Notes under the pieces: model-generated
Databases searched by the model: none
The model's input: the letters and a program-made list of their open reading frames with translations, nothing else
What the model was told of the DNA's origin: nothing
Assembly (NCBI GenBank): GCA_045646525.1
Contig: JAZRKX010000036.1
Location: 1-34,611, forward strand
Length of the DNA stretch: 34,611 nt
Direction of reading: 5' to 3'
From: RGIG8748 sp045646525
Lineage (GTDB): Bacteria; Bacillota; Clostridia; UMGS1810
Made by a program: the position numbers and the translations under genes
Part shown: positions 7,333-17,200 of the stretch, one piece after another
Position numbering within the stretch: position 1 is the stretch's first letter
How the letters are laid out: each line of letters starts with the position of its first letter

Positions 7333-7941
7333 ATGATTTCACAAAGAAACATTGATATTTTGAAAGAAATTTTTTCTGCTTATAATAATGTTATGAGTAC
7401 AGCCGAATTGAAGGCAAAAAAAATATATTATTCCGATATTCAGCAACTTCTTCAAGAAGGCTTTATCGAGAAAATCAGGCGTGGGTATTATCATTGGATT
7501 GAAGAATTTGATGGCAGTGAAATTGTAATTATTAATAAATTGTTCCCAGATGCTGTGCTTTGCATGGAAACTGCTCTTTTCTATTATAGGTATAGCGACA
7601 GAAATCCTGCAGAATGGAATATAGCTATTGACAAAAATGCATCAAGACAACGAACAAAAATTGATTATCCCTTTATAAAAGCGTATAGAGTAGAACCATC
7701 TTTGCTAACATTAGGAGAAAGCGTTGGAAAAATAGACTTGTCAGAAGTACGAATATATGATAGAGACCGAACCATCTGCGATGTTCTGCGCAATATGAAT
7801 AAAATGGATAAAGAGATTTTCAATAAAGCAATTCAAAATTATATCAATGATCCTAAAAAAAATGTACCAAATCTTATGATATATGCAAAAGAACTGCGTG
7901 TACAGAAACGAGTAAAAGACTTGATTGGAGTGTGGTTATAA
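7333..7941 (+). CDS. abiEi: AbiEi-like antitoxin / autorepressor of a type IV TA pair
   Basis: The protein has 202 residues. It starts at the ATG at 7333 with GAGGTG 5 nt upstream; a GTG eight codons earlier would have to cross that site. The N-terminal winged helix (SQRNIDILKEIFSAYNNVMS, then KIYYSDIQQLLQEGFIEKIR, then RGYYHW) is the AbiEi-type HTH. The following region (AVLCMETALFYYRYSDRNP) matches the transcriptional-regulator/antitoxin C-terminal domain. AbiEi represses the operon and antagonises the AbiEii nucleotidyltransferase without binding it stably. The stop overlaps the start of the toxin gene (TAATG), giving translational coupling. Confidence 0.88.
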   Translation: MISQRNIDILKEIFSAYNNVMSTAELKAKKIYYSDIQQLLQEGFIEKIRRGYYHWIEEFDGSEIVIINKLFPDAVLCMETALFYYRYSDRNPAEWNIAIDKNASRQRTKIDYPFIKAYRVEPSLLTLGESVGKIDLSEVRIYDRDRTICDVLRNMNKMDKEIFNKAIQNYINDPKKNVPNLMIYAKELRVQKRVKDLIGVWL

Positions 7942-8849
7942 TGGCAGATAAAGCACCATCTGTTCTTGCCAAACTTAGAAATAAAGCGAAAGAAATCGGA
8001 ATCAGCTATCAACAATGTTTACAATTATTTGTGCAAGAGGAATTTTTGAGAAAGTTATCTTTGTCTGGTTATGATGACTGCCTTGTCTTAAAAGGTGGAC
8101 TCTTCATATATACTCTCACAAATTTTGAAAGCCGAGCTACCGTAGATGTCGATTTTCTTTTGCGAAAGTATTCTAATTCAATGAAAGATATAAAGGAATT
8201 AATAAGCAAAATTTTAAATACTCCCACAGGAAACGACTACATTATAATGACAGCAAAGGGATTTGAAGAAATTTCACCACTGAGAAAATATCACGGTATA
8301 AGTGTCCAAATCACAGGGCAGATAAAGAATGTCCGTGTACCATTTAATGTAGATATTGGTGTTGGGGATGTTATAGTGCCAAAAGCCGAACAACGCACCA
8401 TCAATACACAACTTCCAGATTTTGAAGCTCCAATCATAAAAACATATTCTTTAGAAAGCACGATTGCAGAAAAGTTTGATGCTATTTTACAACGCTTTGA
8501 ACTTACTGGCAGAATGAAGGATTTTTATGACATTTATTACTTATCTCGCACTTTTGATTTTGACGGAGTCAAAGTGCAAACAGCGATATTTGAAACTCTG
8601 CAACATCGAGGCACCACATATGACAAGGGGAGTTTTGACCGCATCGTTTCACTTATTGATGATATTGATATACAGAAACGTTGGAAGTATTTTTTAAAAA
8701 ACATAAAAGATGACACCCTTGAATTTTCGACTGTTATTAATACGATACAACTTTTCCTTGAACCGGTGTTTAATGCAATCTTGAGCGAAGATGAATGGCA
8801 GAAAACATGGGGAAGTAAAGAAAATTCTTGGAGGTCTCATAAAAACTAA
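7941..8849 (+). CDS. abiEii: AbiEii/AbiGii-type nucleotidyltransferase toxin
   Basis: The protein has 302 residues. I prefer the ATG at 7941 (GGAGTG 10 nt upstream, TAATG overlap with the antitoxin) to a GTG three codons earlier. The signature LVLKGGLFIYTLTNFESRAT followed by VDVDFLLRK holds the GG and DxD of the nucleotidyltransferase fold. The conserved ESTIAEKFDAIL with KDFYDIYYLSR is typical of AbiEii. Relatives arrest growth by modifying tRNA acceptor ends or similar targets and cause abortive infection or element stabilisation. All motifs look intact, so the pair is probably active. Confidence 0.9.
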   Translation: MADKAPSVLAKLRNKAKEIGISYQQCLQLFVQEEFLRKLSLSGYDDCLVLKGGLFIYTLTNFESRATVDVDFLLRKYSNSMKDIKELISKILNTPTGNDYIIMTAKGFEEISPLRKYHGISVQITGQIKNVRVPFNVDIGVGDVIVPKAEQRTINTQLPDFEAPIIKTYSLESTIAEKFDAILQRFELTGRMKDFYDIYYLSRTFDFDGVKVQTAIFETLQHRGTTYDKGSFDRIVSLIDDIDIQKRWKYFLKNIKDDTLEFSTVINTIQLFLEPVFNAILSEDEWQKTWGSKENSWRSHKN

Positions 8850-8914
8850 GGAATAAAAGGAGGGATACAGGGCACTCCCTTAAAAAGAGTAACAGTCCTG
8901 TTATCCGCACCATC

Positions 8915-8944
8915 AAAAAAGCACAGCGTAAGCTGTGCTTTTTT
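8915..8944. terminator. Bidirectional terminator between abiEii and the surface cluster
   Basis: A perfect 13-bp stem, AAAAAAGCACAGC with GCTGTGCTTTTTT, and a GTAA loop. A/T runs on both sides serve the abiE operon (plus strand) and the 87-aa gene (minus strand). Confidence 0.9.
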
Positions 8945-8970
8945 GATTTTGTATATATGGAAATCTGTTT

Positions 8971-9234
8971 TTAAAACGGTATATAAAATTTACATTTTCC
9001 GTTTTTTAAGCATCCTATATACGGGCAGTTTTCGGAGAGTTTATCGAGGTCATAAGTATACTTGCCGGTTTTACAGCTTGGGCATATCTGCTTCTTACAA
9101 AACATTTCGTCATCATCTTCATCGTTGTTATCATTTTCGTCGGAGCGACCTGCAATGACTAATGCACAGTACATTGCAACTACAATAAATGCCAATATGA
9201 GAAATGATATAATCGTTAGTAGTATCTTTGCCAT
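8971..9234 (-). CDS. Small membrane protein with Cys-rich tail (87 aa)
   Basis: It starts with AAAGGAG at good spacing. Residues ~4-28 are one transmembrane helix (ILLTIISFLILAFIVVAMYC). An acidic run follows (DENDNNDEDDDE), then a tail with CKKQICPSCKTGKY and CPYIGCLKNGKC, possibly two metal-binding cysteine pairs. The family is not recognised. It lies 73 bp downstream of the 1582-aa SLH gene and is probably co-transcribed. The other SLH gene (18124-20022) is also followed at once by a small single-helix membrane protein, so a shared role in export or assembly is possible. Confidence 0.65.
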   Translation of the reverse strand: MAKILLTIISFLILAFIVVAMYCALVIAGRSDENDNNDEDDDEMFCKKQICPSCKTGKYTYDLDKLSENCPYIGCLKNGKCKFYIPF

Positions 9235-9307
9235 TTATTTCTCCTTTGATCTTTGCTGTGAATACGTTCGGGAGGATTTTGATTATCCTAGCAAACACTT
9301 GTTACAA

Positions 9308-12300
9308 TTACTTCCATTCTTCCCACTTGTATTCGTAACCTTTGTTATCAAGCCAATAGTTATGTGTAATTGTTGCTTCTAAAACTGTTACATAATACCA
9401 CGTATTTTCGTAAAGGTCATTATAGGGGTTAAATTCAAGTGATTTTACATAGCTTTCCAGAGGCTTTCTGCCGAGCAGTTTATTTATAACTGTCATAACC
9501 TCTGCACGCGTGATATTATTTTCCGGTTTGTATGTCTTATCGGGATAGCCCTCAATAAGACCGCTATTTGTGAGTGCCAATATTTCATCATACGCCCAAT
9601 GGGTATTGTCAAAATCCGAGAATGGATTTTCAATGTTCGCTTTTTCAATACTTGTAAATCTGAATATAAGTGCTGCAAATTCTGCTCTTGATAAATTTCT
9701 TGAAGGCTTAAACTCGCCGTCGGGATAACCGTAAACAATTTCTTTATCAGCCATATATTCAATATCGTGTGCAGACCAACGGCTAACCTCAACATCAGGG
9801 AAAGCGTCGCCCGTTGCTACAAATGGTTTTTCGTATGCGTGGTTCGTTATACGATAAAGAATTGATGTAATTTCCTCACGGGTTATGTCGCCCTCCGGTT
9901 TTACGCTGCCGTCGGGATAACCGTTAATATATCCTATGTGTGTGGGGTGCTCGTTTCCGAAAATATCCTTTGTATATTTTCTTGTATTGTCAACGACTTT
10001 GGTGCCGCCACCGCCACCACCGCCGCCACCGCCACCGACGGTTACAGTTGTTTTTGTAGGAACAGGATATTTGTATTCACCAATTTCACCATAAACTCCG
10101 TCAGGACAGTCTTTGTAATTTCCCAAGCTACAAGCCGTACATTTTTCTTCACCGGTTGTTTTTCCACAAGCACTAAAATATACAGCTTTTACAGTTGTCG
10201 TCTGTGTTAATTTTTCCTCCGGCCCAAGTTCCGACATAGTAAAGCTCTTTCTGTCAGCACTGTCGATTGTCGGGTCTGAATTGTTTGTTGTATAGTAAAC
10301 AATAATAGTTGGGGCGTCCTTGTACTCATTTACAATGTGATAGGCAGTATTCTTTTCATATTCCGCTTGTTCAGGTAAATCAGTTACAGGAATATCCAAA
10401 TGCACAAAATCAATCGGGTGTGTAAATAAAGTATTGCTTTTATCACCGTTTATCCATGCCGTAATCGTCATATAGTCAATGCGCTCTGTAGGAACAAAAG
10501 CAGCCTTTTCATCATACATAATTGTATCAGACTTGTATGGTGTTCCGCCGCCGGCTTCCTTTGTTAATGTGTAGGCATATTCGTAGTACACATCTGTTTC
10601 AGGAATAAACTGAATACCATTTGCGTATTCACCCTTGCCGAGTTTGTGAGCACTTATACGGTTTTGACTGAAAGGCCATTTAATCGATATAGCTCCGAGC
10701 GCACTTTCACCCATAACAACATAACTTTGGGAAACTGTTTCGCTATATCTGCCCGTTTCTGTGTTATATGTGTAAGCCATAACAGTCATTGTTTTTTCAA
10801 TTTTATATGGATAAATTGCTGCCGGATTTCTTCTGTATGCCCATTCATCATCTGTCGCAAGCTTATAATATGTTCTATAATTCTTCTGCTCATAAGCAAT
10901 ATCTTCAGCGTGAGATATAACAGCACTTGCTTCATCTGCTTTTAAGTAAATGCCGGAAGCTGGTGTTATTGTCGGTGCAGGAGGATTGAATGTGTAAATG
11001 TAGCCTACGGACGGACTTACATTATTATCTTCATCAACCGTTCTTGCATAAATGATTATATCTTTTGTTGCAAAGCTTGGTTTTTCTTTGTCGTAGTTTC
11101 TCCAATTCTCGTAACCGTCATATTTCCATTCTATTGATATATCGTCTCTGTCCTCATAGATAGAATAGAAATTTACGTCAAATGATGTTTTACTCTCGGT
11201 GTATGTTCCGCTTTCTTTATCCGCATAAGGAGGAGTAAGAACGGTATCATCACCGCCGATTATATAGGCATAAGCGTTTGTTTCGCTTTCCTGGCCATCA
11301 AGAATAGTCTTAATTTCAAGAATTACGCTGTCTGTAAACTCTTTTCCTGCTTCATATAAAAGCTCATTTTTTTGGGCATCTGCATAGGCATTTCCTGTTT
11401 TTGTGTCAATATAAAATCTTATACGCCCGTCACTGTCTGTTTCGTCAGTACAGAAGCTGCCCGTTACATGGTTATCTGTATCGTTTCCAATTCTATACTC
11501 AACAAAGCATCTATCATTTTCTGATTTTTCAACCGCAAGAGCGTCAACAGGTATCAGCGGAAGTTCCTTTACTGCACTTGAAGCAGGTGTAGTCGGTGCT
11601 TCGGGAGTTATGATATAATCAAATACTGCAATATCACTTTTTACAATATTACCGTTTACATTCTGTACGCTAACCGCCTTTATCATTGTGTCATTTTTAA
11701 TCTCAATCGGATTGCCGTCATATTTAATAGCTCCACCATCTATGGTAAGGTCGGGCGCGTCAAAAGGAGCATTCCTGTCGCCGATTGTGTAATAAATTTC
11801 GACACCCTTTGGCGGCTCCACAAAGCTAACTGTAAATTCGTCGCTTTCAATTTCTCTTGTGTAATATCCTGACGGAAGTGTTACGGTAGGCTTTGCCGGC
11901 TTATCATAAACTACATTGTATGTATGCTGGGCAACCTCCGACATATATTCGCCGTCTTTTACAACAACAGCTTTGATTTTTGTATATCCCGTTACATGAA
12001 TATTTACAACATCATTTTCAGGTGCTTTTAAGCTGCCGTTTGGCTCTGTACCGTCCAATGTGTACCAAAGTTCAAAACGGTCTTTATTATCATTAGTGCT
12101 TTCAGGGCTGAATACGGTTACAACATCAGCTGCCGTAAATTCGCAACTTTCGGGAGAAAATACAGGAGCAAGAGGCTTTATGATATATACAAACTTATCG
12201 CCCAAATCCTCGTCAGTATTTTCGTCGCTTATAATTCTTGCATTAAATTCTATATGCTCGTCAACAGTTGTTGTATCTCCAATAATCGTTCCGTCGTATG

Positions 12301-14056
12301 GCTCCCAAGTCTTTCCACCGTCAAAAGAAACCTCAATTTTTTCACCCGGTTCGTCGGGGTACAGAATCACCTCAACACTGCCTGTATAAATGCCGGAGGG
12401 ATATACTGCGGATACACCGCTTTTGTTTTTATTACTGAAAATATACCAAAACGAAGAAACGTCGCTCCACTGTCCGTCATAAAGGCTAACCGCCTTAATG
12501 ACAGTATCTTCATCAAGATATAGCGGCCCCGTATATTCATAGCTCGTTCCTTTACGGGGGTCGTCACCATTTGTTGTATAGTAAATTTTTGCACCCAAAG
12601 TATCACATTCAAGTTTTATTGGCTGCTCGACATCAATCCCGGAGCCGGGTGTCGCTGTTACGGGAGCAGGTTTAATTCCCAAATGATATACGCTAATATC
12701 ACTAATGCCCCATTTATTAACAGTTACAAGGCGTATCGTTCTGCTTTGGTCTATAATACTTTCAATTTTTTGTGATGTACTGCTAACTAATACCCACTGG
12801 TTTTCAGGGTTAGCTCCAACAAAAGAGTTTTCGCCCCTTGTAATATATTCAGGGGATAAATCTTCATCAAAGGTATAATAAATGCTGTTACCTGCACTTA
12901 TACCTTTTGAAAAATCTTTGTTATCGGCTGTATAGACATAATATCCTGTGTTAGCGTCTTTCCATGTCTCGCTGTAAATATTAGGTATTTGCACCTTTTC
13001 GCTGTTAAAAAGATATGGTGCACGTGGTAGAAATTCGTATGTAAATGTTGCAAGGTCGCTCCATTTCCCATCTGACGGTCTGTATGCTCTTGCTTTTAAT
13101 ACCGTGTTTGTTTCAAAAGTCAAAACATCACTTTTTGAAATATCCTCATTTTGTCCGTATAGTTTTACGGTATCTTTTGTATTTTCACGTGGGTCTGTGC
13201 CGTCGGTGCTGTACCAAATCTCGCAAGGGTCAGTATTTGTATGATAAAGCTGAACATCTATTTTATCGTTATAAGTTCCTCCGGGCTTTGTTGCAATCGG
13301 TCTTGTCGGTCTGCCGGCTTCTTCTATGTTGAGATAGAAAACACCGTCATTTAACACATCTGCGTCAAAGTTCAGTTTTTCATCCGCAACATTTTTTGCA
13401 AACAATTCTAAATCATCATCAGTACCCATATTGTACTCAATTCTGACGCTTGTACTGCCTGTCTGCAAAGGTGTCAAAGTTAATTTACACAAGTTATACC
13501 ACAAATCATTTGTTTTGTTCGGAAAAAAACCGTTACCCATTAAAAACACAGTTGCAGCCGCATAGCCCTCACGGTCTGATTTATCACATTTATATTTCGG
13601 ATTGTGAGGCATATATCCCGGATTGAGTGATACATAATCATCATCCTTAACCTCGTCGCTGTCGTTTATGTCAAAATCTTTTTCCCTGTTCGGTACTTTA
13701 TAATCAAATGGCTCGGCACTGTCCTTAAATTCAAAATACTTTGTATCGAAATATATTTTGACAGTGTATCCCTGCATATCGTATTGAGGCTGGGTATGTA
13801 CGCCGTCTATGTAATCTCCTTTATTGGGATTGTCAACAGCAAGAAAAACATTCACATCTTCCCCCATATATACTGTATGACGGATTTCACTTGTATTATC
13901 TTTTGGGGTTTCATCAACATCAAAGGCATGCAGATATACCTTCCGTTGTCCTTTGCCTGCATTATCGTCCGTTTCGGCAAAAACAAAACTTTGCGGAAAC
14001 AAAGATACAAGCATAATGAAACATAATACAAATGCCAATAGTCGTGATTTTTTCAT
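9308..14056 (-). CDS. Large SLH-domain surface protein with cohesin-like and chitobiase-C-like repeats (1582 aa)
   Basis: The ATG at 14056 begins a clean signal peptide (MKKSRLLAFVLCFIMLVSLF, cleavage near VFAE); an ATG nine codons upstream precedes the ribosome binding site AAGGAG. Residues ~45-240 look cohesin-like (MQGYTVKIYFDTKYFEFKDS). Most of the rest is a series of CHB_HEX_C_1-type repeats with EIWYSTDGTDP, KIYYTTNGDDP and ELWYTLDGTEP, each followed by a strand such as TVIKAVSLYDGQWSD. A run of ~11 glycines marks a linker, and three SLH domains follow (GYINGYPDGSVKPEGDITRE, then VYGYPDGEFKPSRNLSRAEF, then EGYPDKTYKPENNITRAEV). The SLH domains should anchor it to cell-wall polysaccharide. 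No catalytic domain seen; a scaffold or adhesin is likely. Confidence 0.85.
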   Translation of the reverse strand: MKKSRLLAFVLCFIMLVSLFPQSFVFAETDDNAGKGQRKVYLHAFDVDETPKDNTSEIRHTVYMGEDVNVFLAVDNPNKGDYIDGVHTQPQYDMQGYTVKIYFDTKYFEFKDSAEPFDYKVPNREKDFDINDSDEVKDDDYVSLNPGYMPHNPKYKCDKSDREGYAAATVFLMGNGFFPNKTNDLWYNLCKLTLTPLQTGSTSVRIEYNMGTDDDLELFAKNVADEKLNFDADVLNDGVFYLNIEEAGRPTRPIATKPGGTYNDKIDVQLYHTNTDPCEIWYSTDGTDPRENTKDTVKLYGQNEDISKSDVLTFETNTVLKARAYRPSDGKWSDLATFTYEFLPRAPYLFNSEKVQIPNIYSETWKDANTGYYVYTADNKDFSKGISAGNSIYYTFDEDLSPEYITRGENSFVGANPENQWVLVSSTSQKIESIIDQSRTIRLVTVNKWGISDISVYHLGIKPAPVTATPGSGIDVEQPIKLECDTLGAKIYYTTNGDDPRKGTSYEYTGPLYLDEDTVIKAVSLYDGQWSDVSSFWYIFSNKNKSGVSAVYPSGIYTGSVEVILYPDEPGEKIEVSFDGGKTWEPYDGTIIGDTTTVDEHIEFNARIISDENTDEDLGDKFVYIIKPLAPVFSPESCEFTAADVVTVFSPESTNDNKDRFELWYTLDGTEPNGSLKAPENDVVNIHVTGYTKIKAVVVKDGEYMSEVAQHTYNVVYDKPAKPTVTLPSGYYTREIESDEFTVSFVEPPKGVEIYYTIGDRNAPFDAPDLTIDGGAIKYDGNPIEIKNDTMIKAVSVQNVNGNIVKSDIAVFDYIITPEAPTTPASSAVKELPLIPVDALAVEKSENDRCFVEYRIGNDTDNHVTGSFCTDETDSDGRIRFYIDTKTGNAYADAQKNELLYEAGKEFTDSVILEIKTILDGQESETNAYAYIIGGDDTVLTPPYADKESGTYTESKTSFDVNFYSIYEDRDDISIEWKYDGYENWRNYDKEKPSFATKDIIIYARTVDEDNNVSPSVGYIYTFNPPAPTITPASGIYLKADEASAVISHAEDIAYEQKNYRTYYKLATDDEWAYRRNPAAIYPYKIEKTMTVMAYTYNTETGRYSETVSQSYVVMGESALGAISIKWPFSQNRISAHKLGKGEYANGIQFIPETDVYYEYAYTLTKEAGGGTPYKSDTIMYDEKAAFVPTERIDYMTITAWINGDKSNTLFTHPIDFVHLDIPVTDLPEQAEYEKNTAYHIVNEYKDAPTIIVYYTTNNSDPTIDSADRKSFTMSELGPEEKLTQTTTVKAVYFSACGKTTGEEKCTACSLGNYKDCPDGVYGEIGEYKYPVPTKTTVTVGGGGGGGGGGGTKVVDNTRKYTKDIFGNEHPTHIGYINGYPDGSVKPEGDITREEITSILYRITNHAYEKPFVATGDAFPDVEVSRWSAHDIEYMADKEIVYGYPDGEFKPSRNLSRAEFAALIFRFTSIEKANIENPFSDFDNTHWAYDEILALTNSGLIEGYPDKTYKPENNITRAEVMTVINKLLGRKPLESYVKSLEFNPYNDLYENTWYYVTVLEATITHNYWLDNKGYEYKWEEWK

Positions 14057-14108
14057 AATGTGTAATCTTCTCCTTTGCGTCATTAAGTAGAGGGAATAAA
14101 AGTTCTAA

Positions 14109-14191
14109 CCTCTTTCAAAGCATACAACCCACAAAACAATAGATGTCTTAAACAAAAATGCAAAATAGCAAGTTGTATGCTTTGAAAGAGG
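14109..14191. repeat. Perfect 20-bp inverted repeat with 43-bp spacer
   Basis: The arms at 14109-14128 (CCTCTTTCAAAGCATACAAC) and 14172-14191 are perfect reverse complements. It lies between the beta-helix gene (upstream) and the 1582-aa SLH gene (downstream), both minus strand. It could be a leader hairpin limiting read-through or a tiny non-autonomous element; no target-site duplication is visible. Confidence 0.75.
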
Positions 14192-14209
14192 GGAAAGCCG
14201 GAGCTTTCC
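14192..14209 (-). terminator. Terminator of the beta-helix gene
   Basis: The minus strand reads GGAAAGC-TCCG-GCTTTCC followed by CCTCTTT, 19 bp after the stop codon. The T-run is imperfect and merges with the long inverted repeat that follows. Confidence 0.6.
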
Positions 14210-14228
14210 GCCTCCAAAAAATGTTTAA

Positions 14229-17200
14229 TTAGTTGCCTAATGTGTGGAGTACATAGTGAACATCAATGATGTCAATTTTACCGTCACGGTTTAAGTCATA
14301 CTTGATGTACTTATCTGCGTCTGTAAGCTTATACATACCGTAGTATGATGTAACAGCAGCCAAGTCATATTCATCAACTGTGTAGTCCATTACTATATCA
14401 CCAACAACAAAGTTGTGAGCCATAAAGCCCTTGCCTGTTTCGATTTCAGCAAGAGGTTCAACAACAACGCCGTTAAGTTCTTCATTTCTCTTAACGTTGT
14501 TCCAGAAGTTGAGTACAAGAGCGTCATTCTCGTCTGCACCTGCTTCTAAAGTTGTGTTGTAAACATATCTTCTGAAACCAGGAGCTTCAAGAGTTACTGT
14601 AAGTCTGCCAAGCTTAACATTATCAAATGTTGCAATACCTTTGTTGTCTGCAATGTTTATATCTTTTGTTTTAACATTACCAAAGCCGTCTTTAACAGTA
14701 ACAGTAATCTGGTTTGCTGCATTTTCTGCTGCGTCTTTCCAATATGTTCCGTCAATTCCAAGATTGTATGCAACATTTACTGCAACCTTTCTTGTAACTT
14801 CCTTAATCTCGTTACCTGAAATCGCAACTACTGAAAGTGTATCGTCTGTTGTATCGTCTGCATCTTTGGTGTAATATTTACCAAGGTTTGTGCCATATTC
14901 TGTTGTAACAACTTTACCCTCTGAAATACCAAAGTTGATGTCGCCCTGACCGTGGAACTTAACCTGACCGATTACAAGGTCTTTGCCTGACATTCTTTCA
15001 GCATCGTTAACAAGGCGAAGTGCGTACTTGTAATTACCTACATCATCTTTTTCAACACTTTTTTCAGTATTTGTAACATCATCAATGCCAAGAATTTCGT
15101 AGTTCATAGTTGTGTCCGCACCTGCAGATGTTGTGCTTGTGTTCCAGAATGTGAATTCTGCGCCTACAAATTCGTAGATTTCTGCGCCATCAGCCGGATT
15201 AAGAACTATGTTGTAGAGACCGGCTATATCTTTGTCATTCTCGTCTTTTGCATTTACAAAAGAAACTGTAATATCACCGCACTGATATGCTATGCTATCA
15301 GTTACAACAGAACTGATATTTTCGTCTGTTTTGCCTGCAGGAAGTTCAAGATTATACCATACATTTCCTGTTTCTGAACCCTCTGCAAAGCCAAGAGCAA
15401 ACGAATCTTCTATTGTGAGTGCAACTGCCGGATTGGTTTGCTGTGTCAAATCCATTTCAACAACTGCTTTAACATTTTCAGTTGCAGAAGCATAAAATTT
15501 TGTTCCCGAAATATTTACCTGTGCATTTTCAAGATATGTACCATATCCAAACACTTTTATAGCTTTATTATCGGAATTAAATACACAATCTGTAAATGTT
15601 ACATCTTTTGAAGCATAAACCATAATTGAATACTTATTTGTTTCGCCATTGATTACGCAACCGTCAAACACAAATTTACCCTGATAAAGAGTATATAAGC
15701 CATTAAGTGTGCAATCATTGAAAGTAACATTTCCACTCTGGAGACCCATATCTGCAAAGTAAACATCACCCTGCCAACGTGTCATACCTGATACAGTAAG
15801 ATTGTTTAATACATAGTTTTTGTTATTCAAGCCATACAATTTGTCCTCAACGTCCATTGTCACATCACCATTACCTGTAATAGTAAGGTCTGTAATTGAA
15901 CTATTATTTTTAAGAACAATATCACTCAATAAGAAATCGTCAAACACTTCAATTTCTACATTTGTTAAGCCTTGTGCTTCTGCATCTGCGATAGCAGCTT
16001 CAAGTGTTGTGTAATACTTATCACCTATGCTTGCTTTAACTGAGCCACCAAAAAGCTCTGCAACATCTTCAGCTGTCATAGGAGTACCGTCGATAGAGCA
16101 ATCTGTCATTTCAACGTCAGCTCTTGCATCAACCCCATAATCAGCTGCGAAATCACAACCTGTATATGTAGTTTCTGCATAAGGTCTCATGTAAGCATAG
16201 CCCGCGCCTTCACCAAATGTACAGTTTTCAAAAGAAACCACTTCAAAACCACTGGTATAACTTGTCCAGCCGTTAAGTGTTGAATTTTTAATTATCCATT
16301 TAACGCCACTTGCTCCGTCAGCGCTGATTGTGTAAATAGGTCCGTCAATTGTAACATTTTCTAATATAATATCTTCTGTTTGACCTGCTGTGAAAACGCC
16401 TCTCATACCGCTTGCTATAGTAAGGTTTTTAATAGTTCCGCCATTGGTATAAATAGCGCAACCCCATGTGTCGTTTGCACCTGTAACATTTAGTGTATGA
16501 CCATTACCATCAATGTCAAATCCCTTTTGAACTATACCGGCTTTACTATATCCGCCCTTGCCGGCTTCGATTGTTACATCTGTTAACAATGTAAGTGTAT
16601 CACCGCTCTTTACAGCAGCAAGAGCATCAGCAATACTGCTATAAAATTTTGTGCCATTAGCATTAGAAATCATTGCAACAGCAACAGTAACACTGTCCTC
16701 TCCATTATAAGATGTTGAATTATCTACCACATAATCACCGGTATTCTGGCTAAGTGTAACACTACCGTTTTTACTAACATACACAGTGGATTCATTCAAT
16801 TTATTTGAATCAAGAAGTACATTTCCATAAACCTGTATATTTGCAGAAACATCGCTGTTTTTGATAACTGCATTAGATCCTGTTACGAAAGAAACATATG
16901 TAGTATCAATATCACATTTATCAATAGTACAGATACCTGTTTCATCTGTATCTCCAACATGAACTGCCCATGAGCAATTTTCCATAACTGAGTTACTTAT
17001 CTGAACATCAGAATCGTTTCCGAGAGAATAGCAGTATACAGCTTTTGAAAATCCATCAAAGGTACAGCCTTCAACAACTAAATTAACCTGACGGTTGCCG
17101 CTTGATGCATAAATTGCATTAGGCTTTTCTGCACCGTCCTCAGCTGTACAATAAAAATCACAATTAATAACATTGAGATTGTTTGTTCCGCTGTATGTAG

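Noticed and set aside
8886..8914. Sequence ending CCGCACCA before the abiE terminator, looking like a tRNA 3' end
   Set aside because: There is no T arm (no GTTC-type loop) and no matching acceptor strand; only the last bases resemble a tRNA. Kept only as a hint in the AbiE finding.
10001..10040. GGC-type trinucleotide tract in the 1582-aa SLH gene as a slippage phase-variation site
   Set aside because: It encodes an in-frame glycine linker; gain or loss of triplets would change linker length but not switch the gene off.
14109..14191. 20-bp inverted repeat as another invertible segment
   Set aside because: The 43-bp spacer is too short for ordinary site-specific inversion, contains no promoter, and no recombinase lies next to it.
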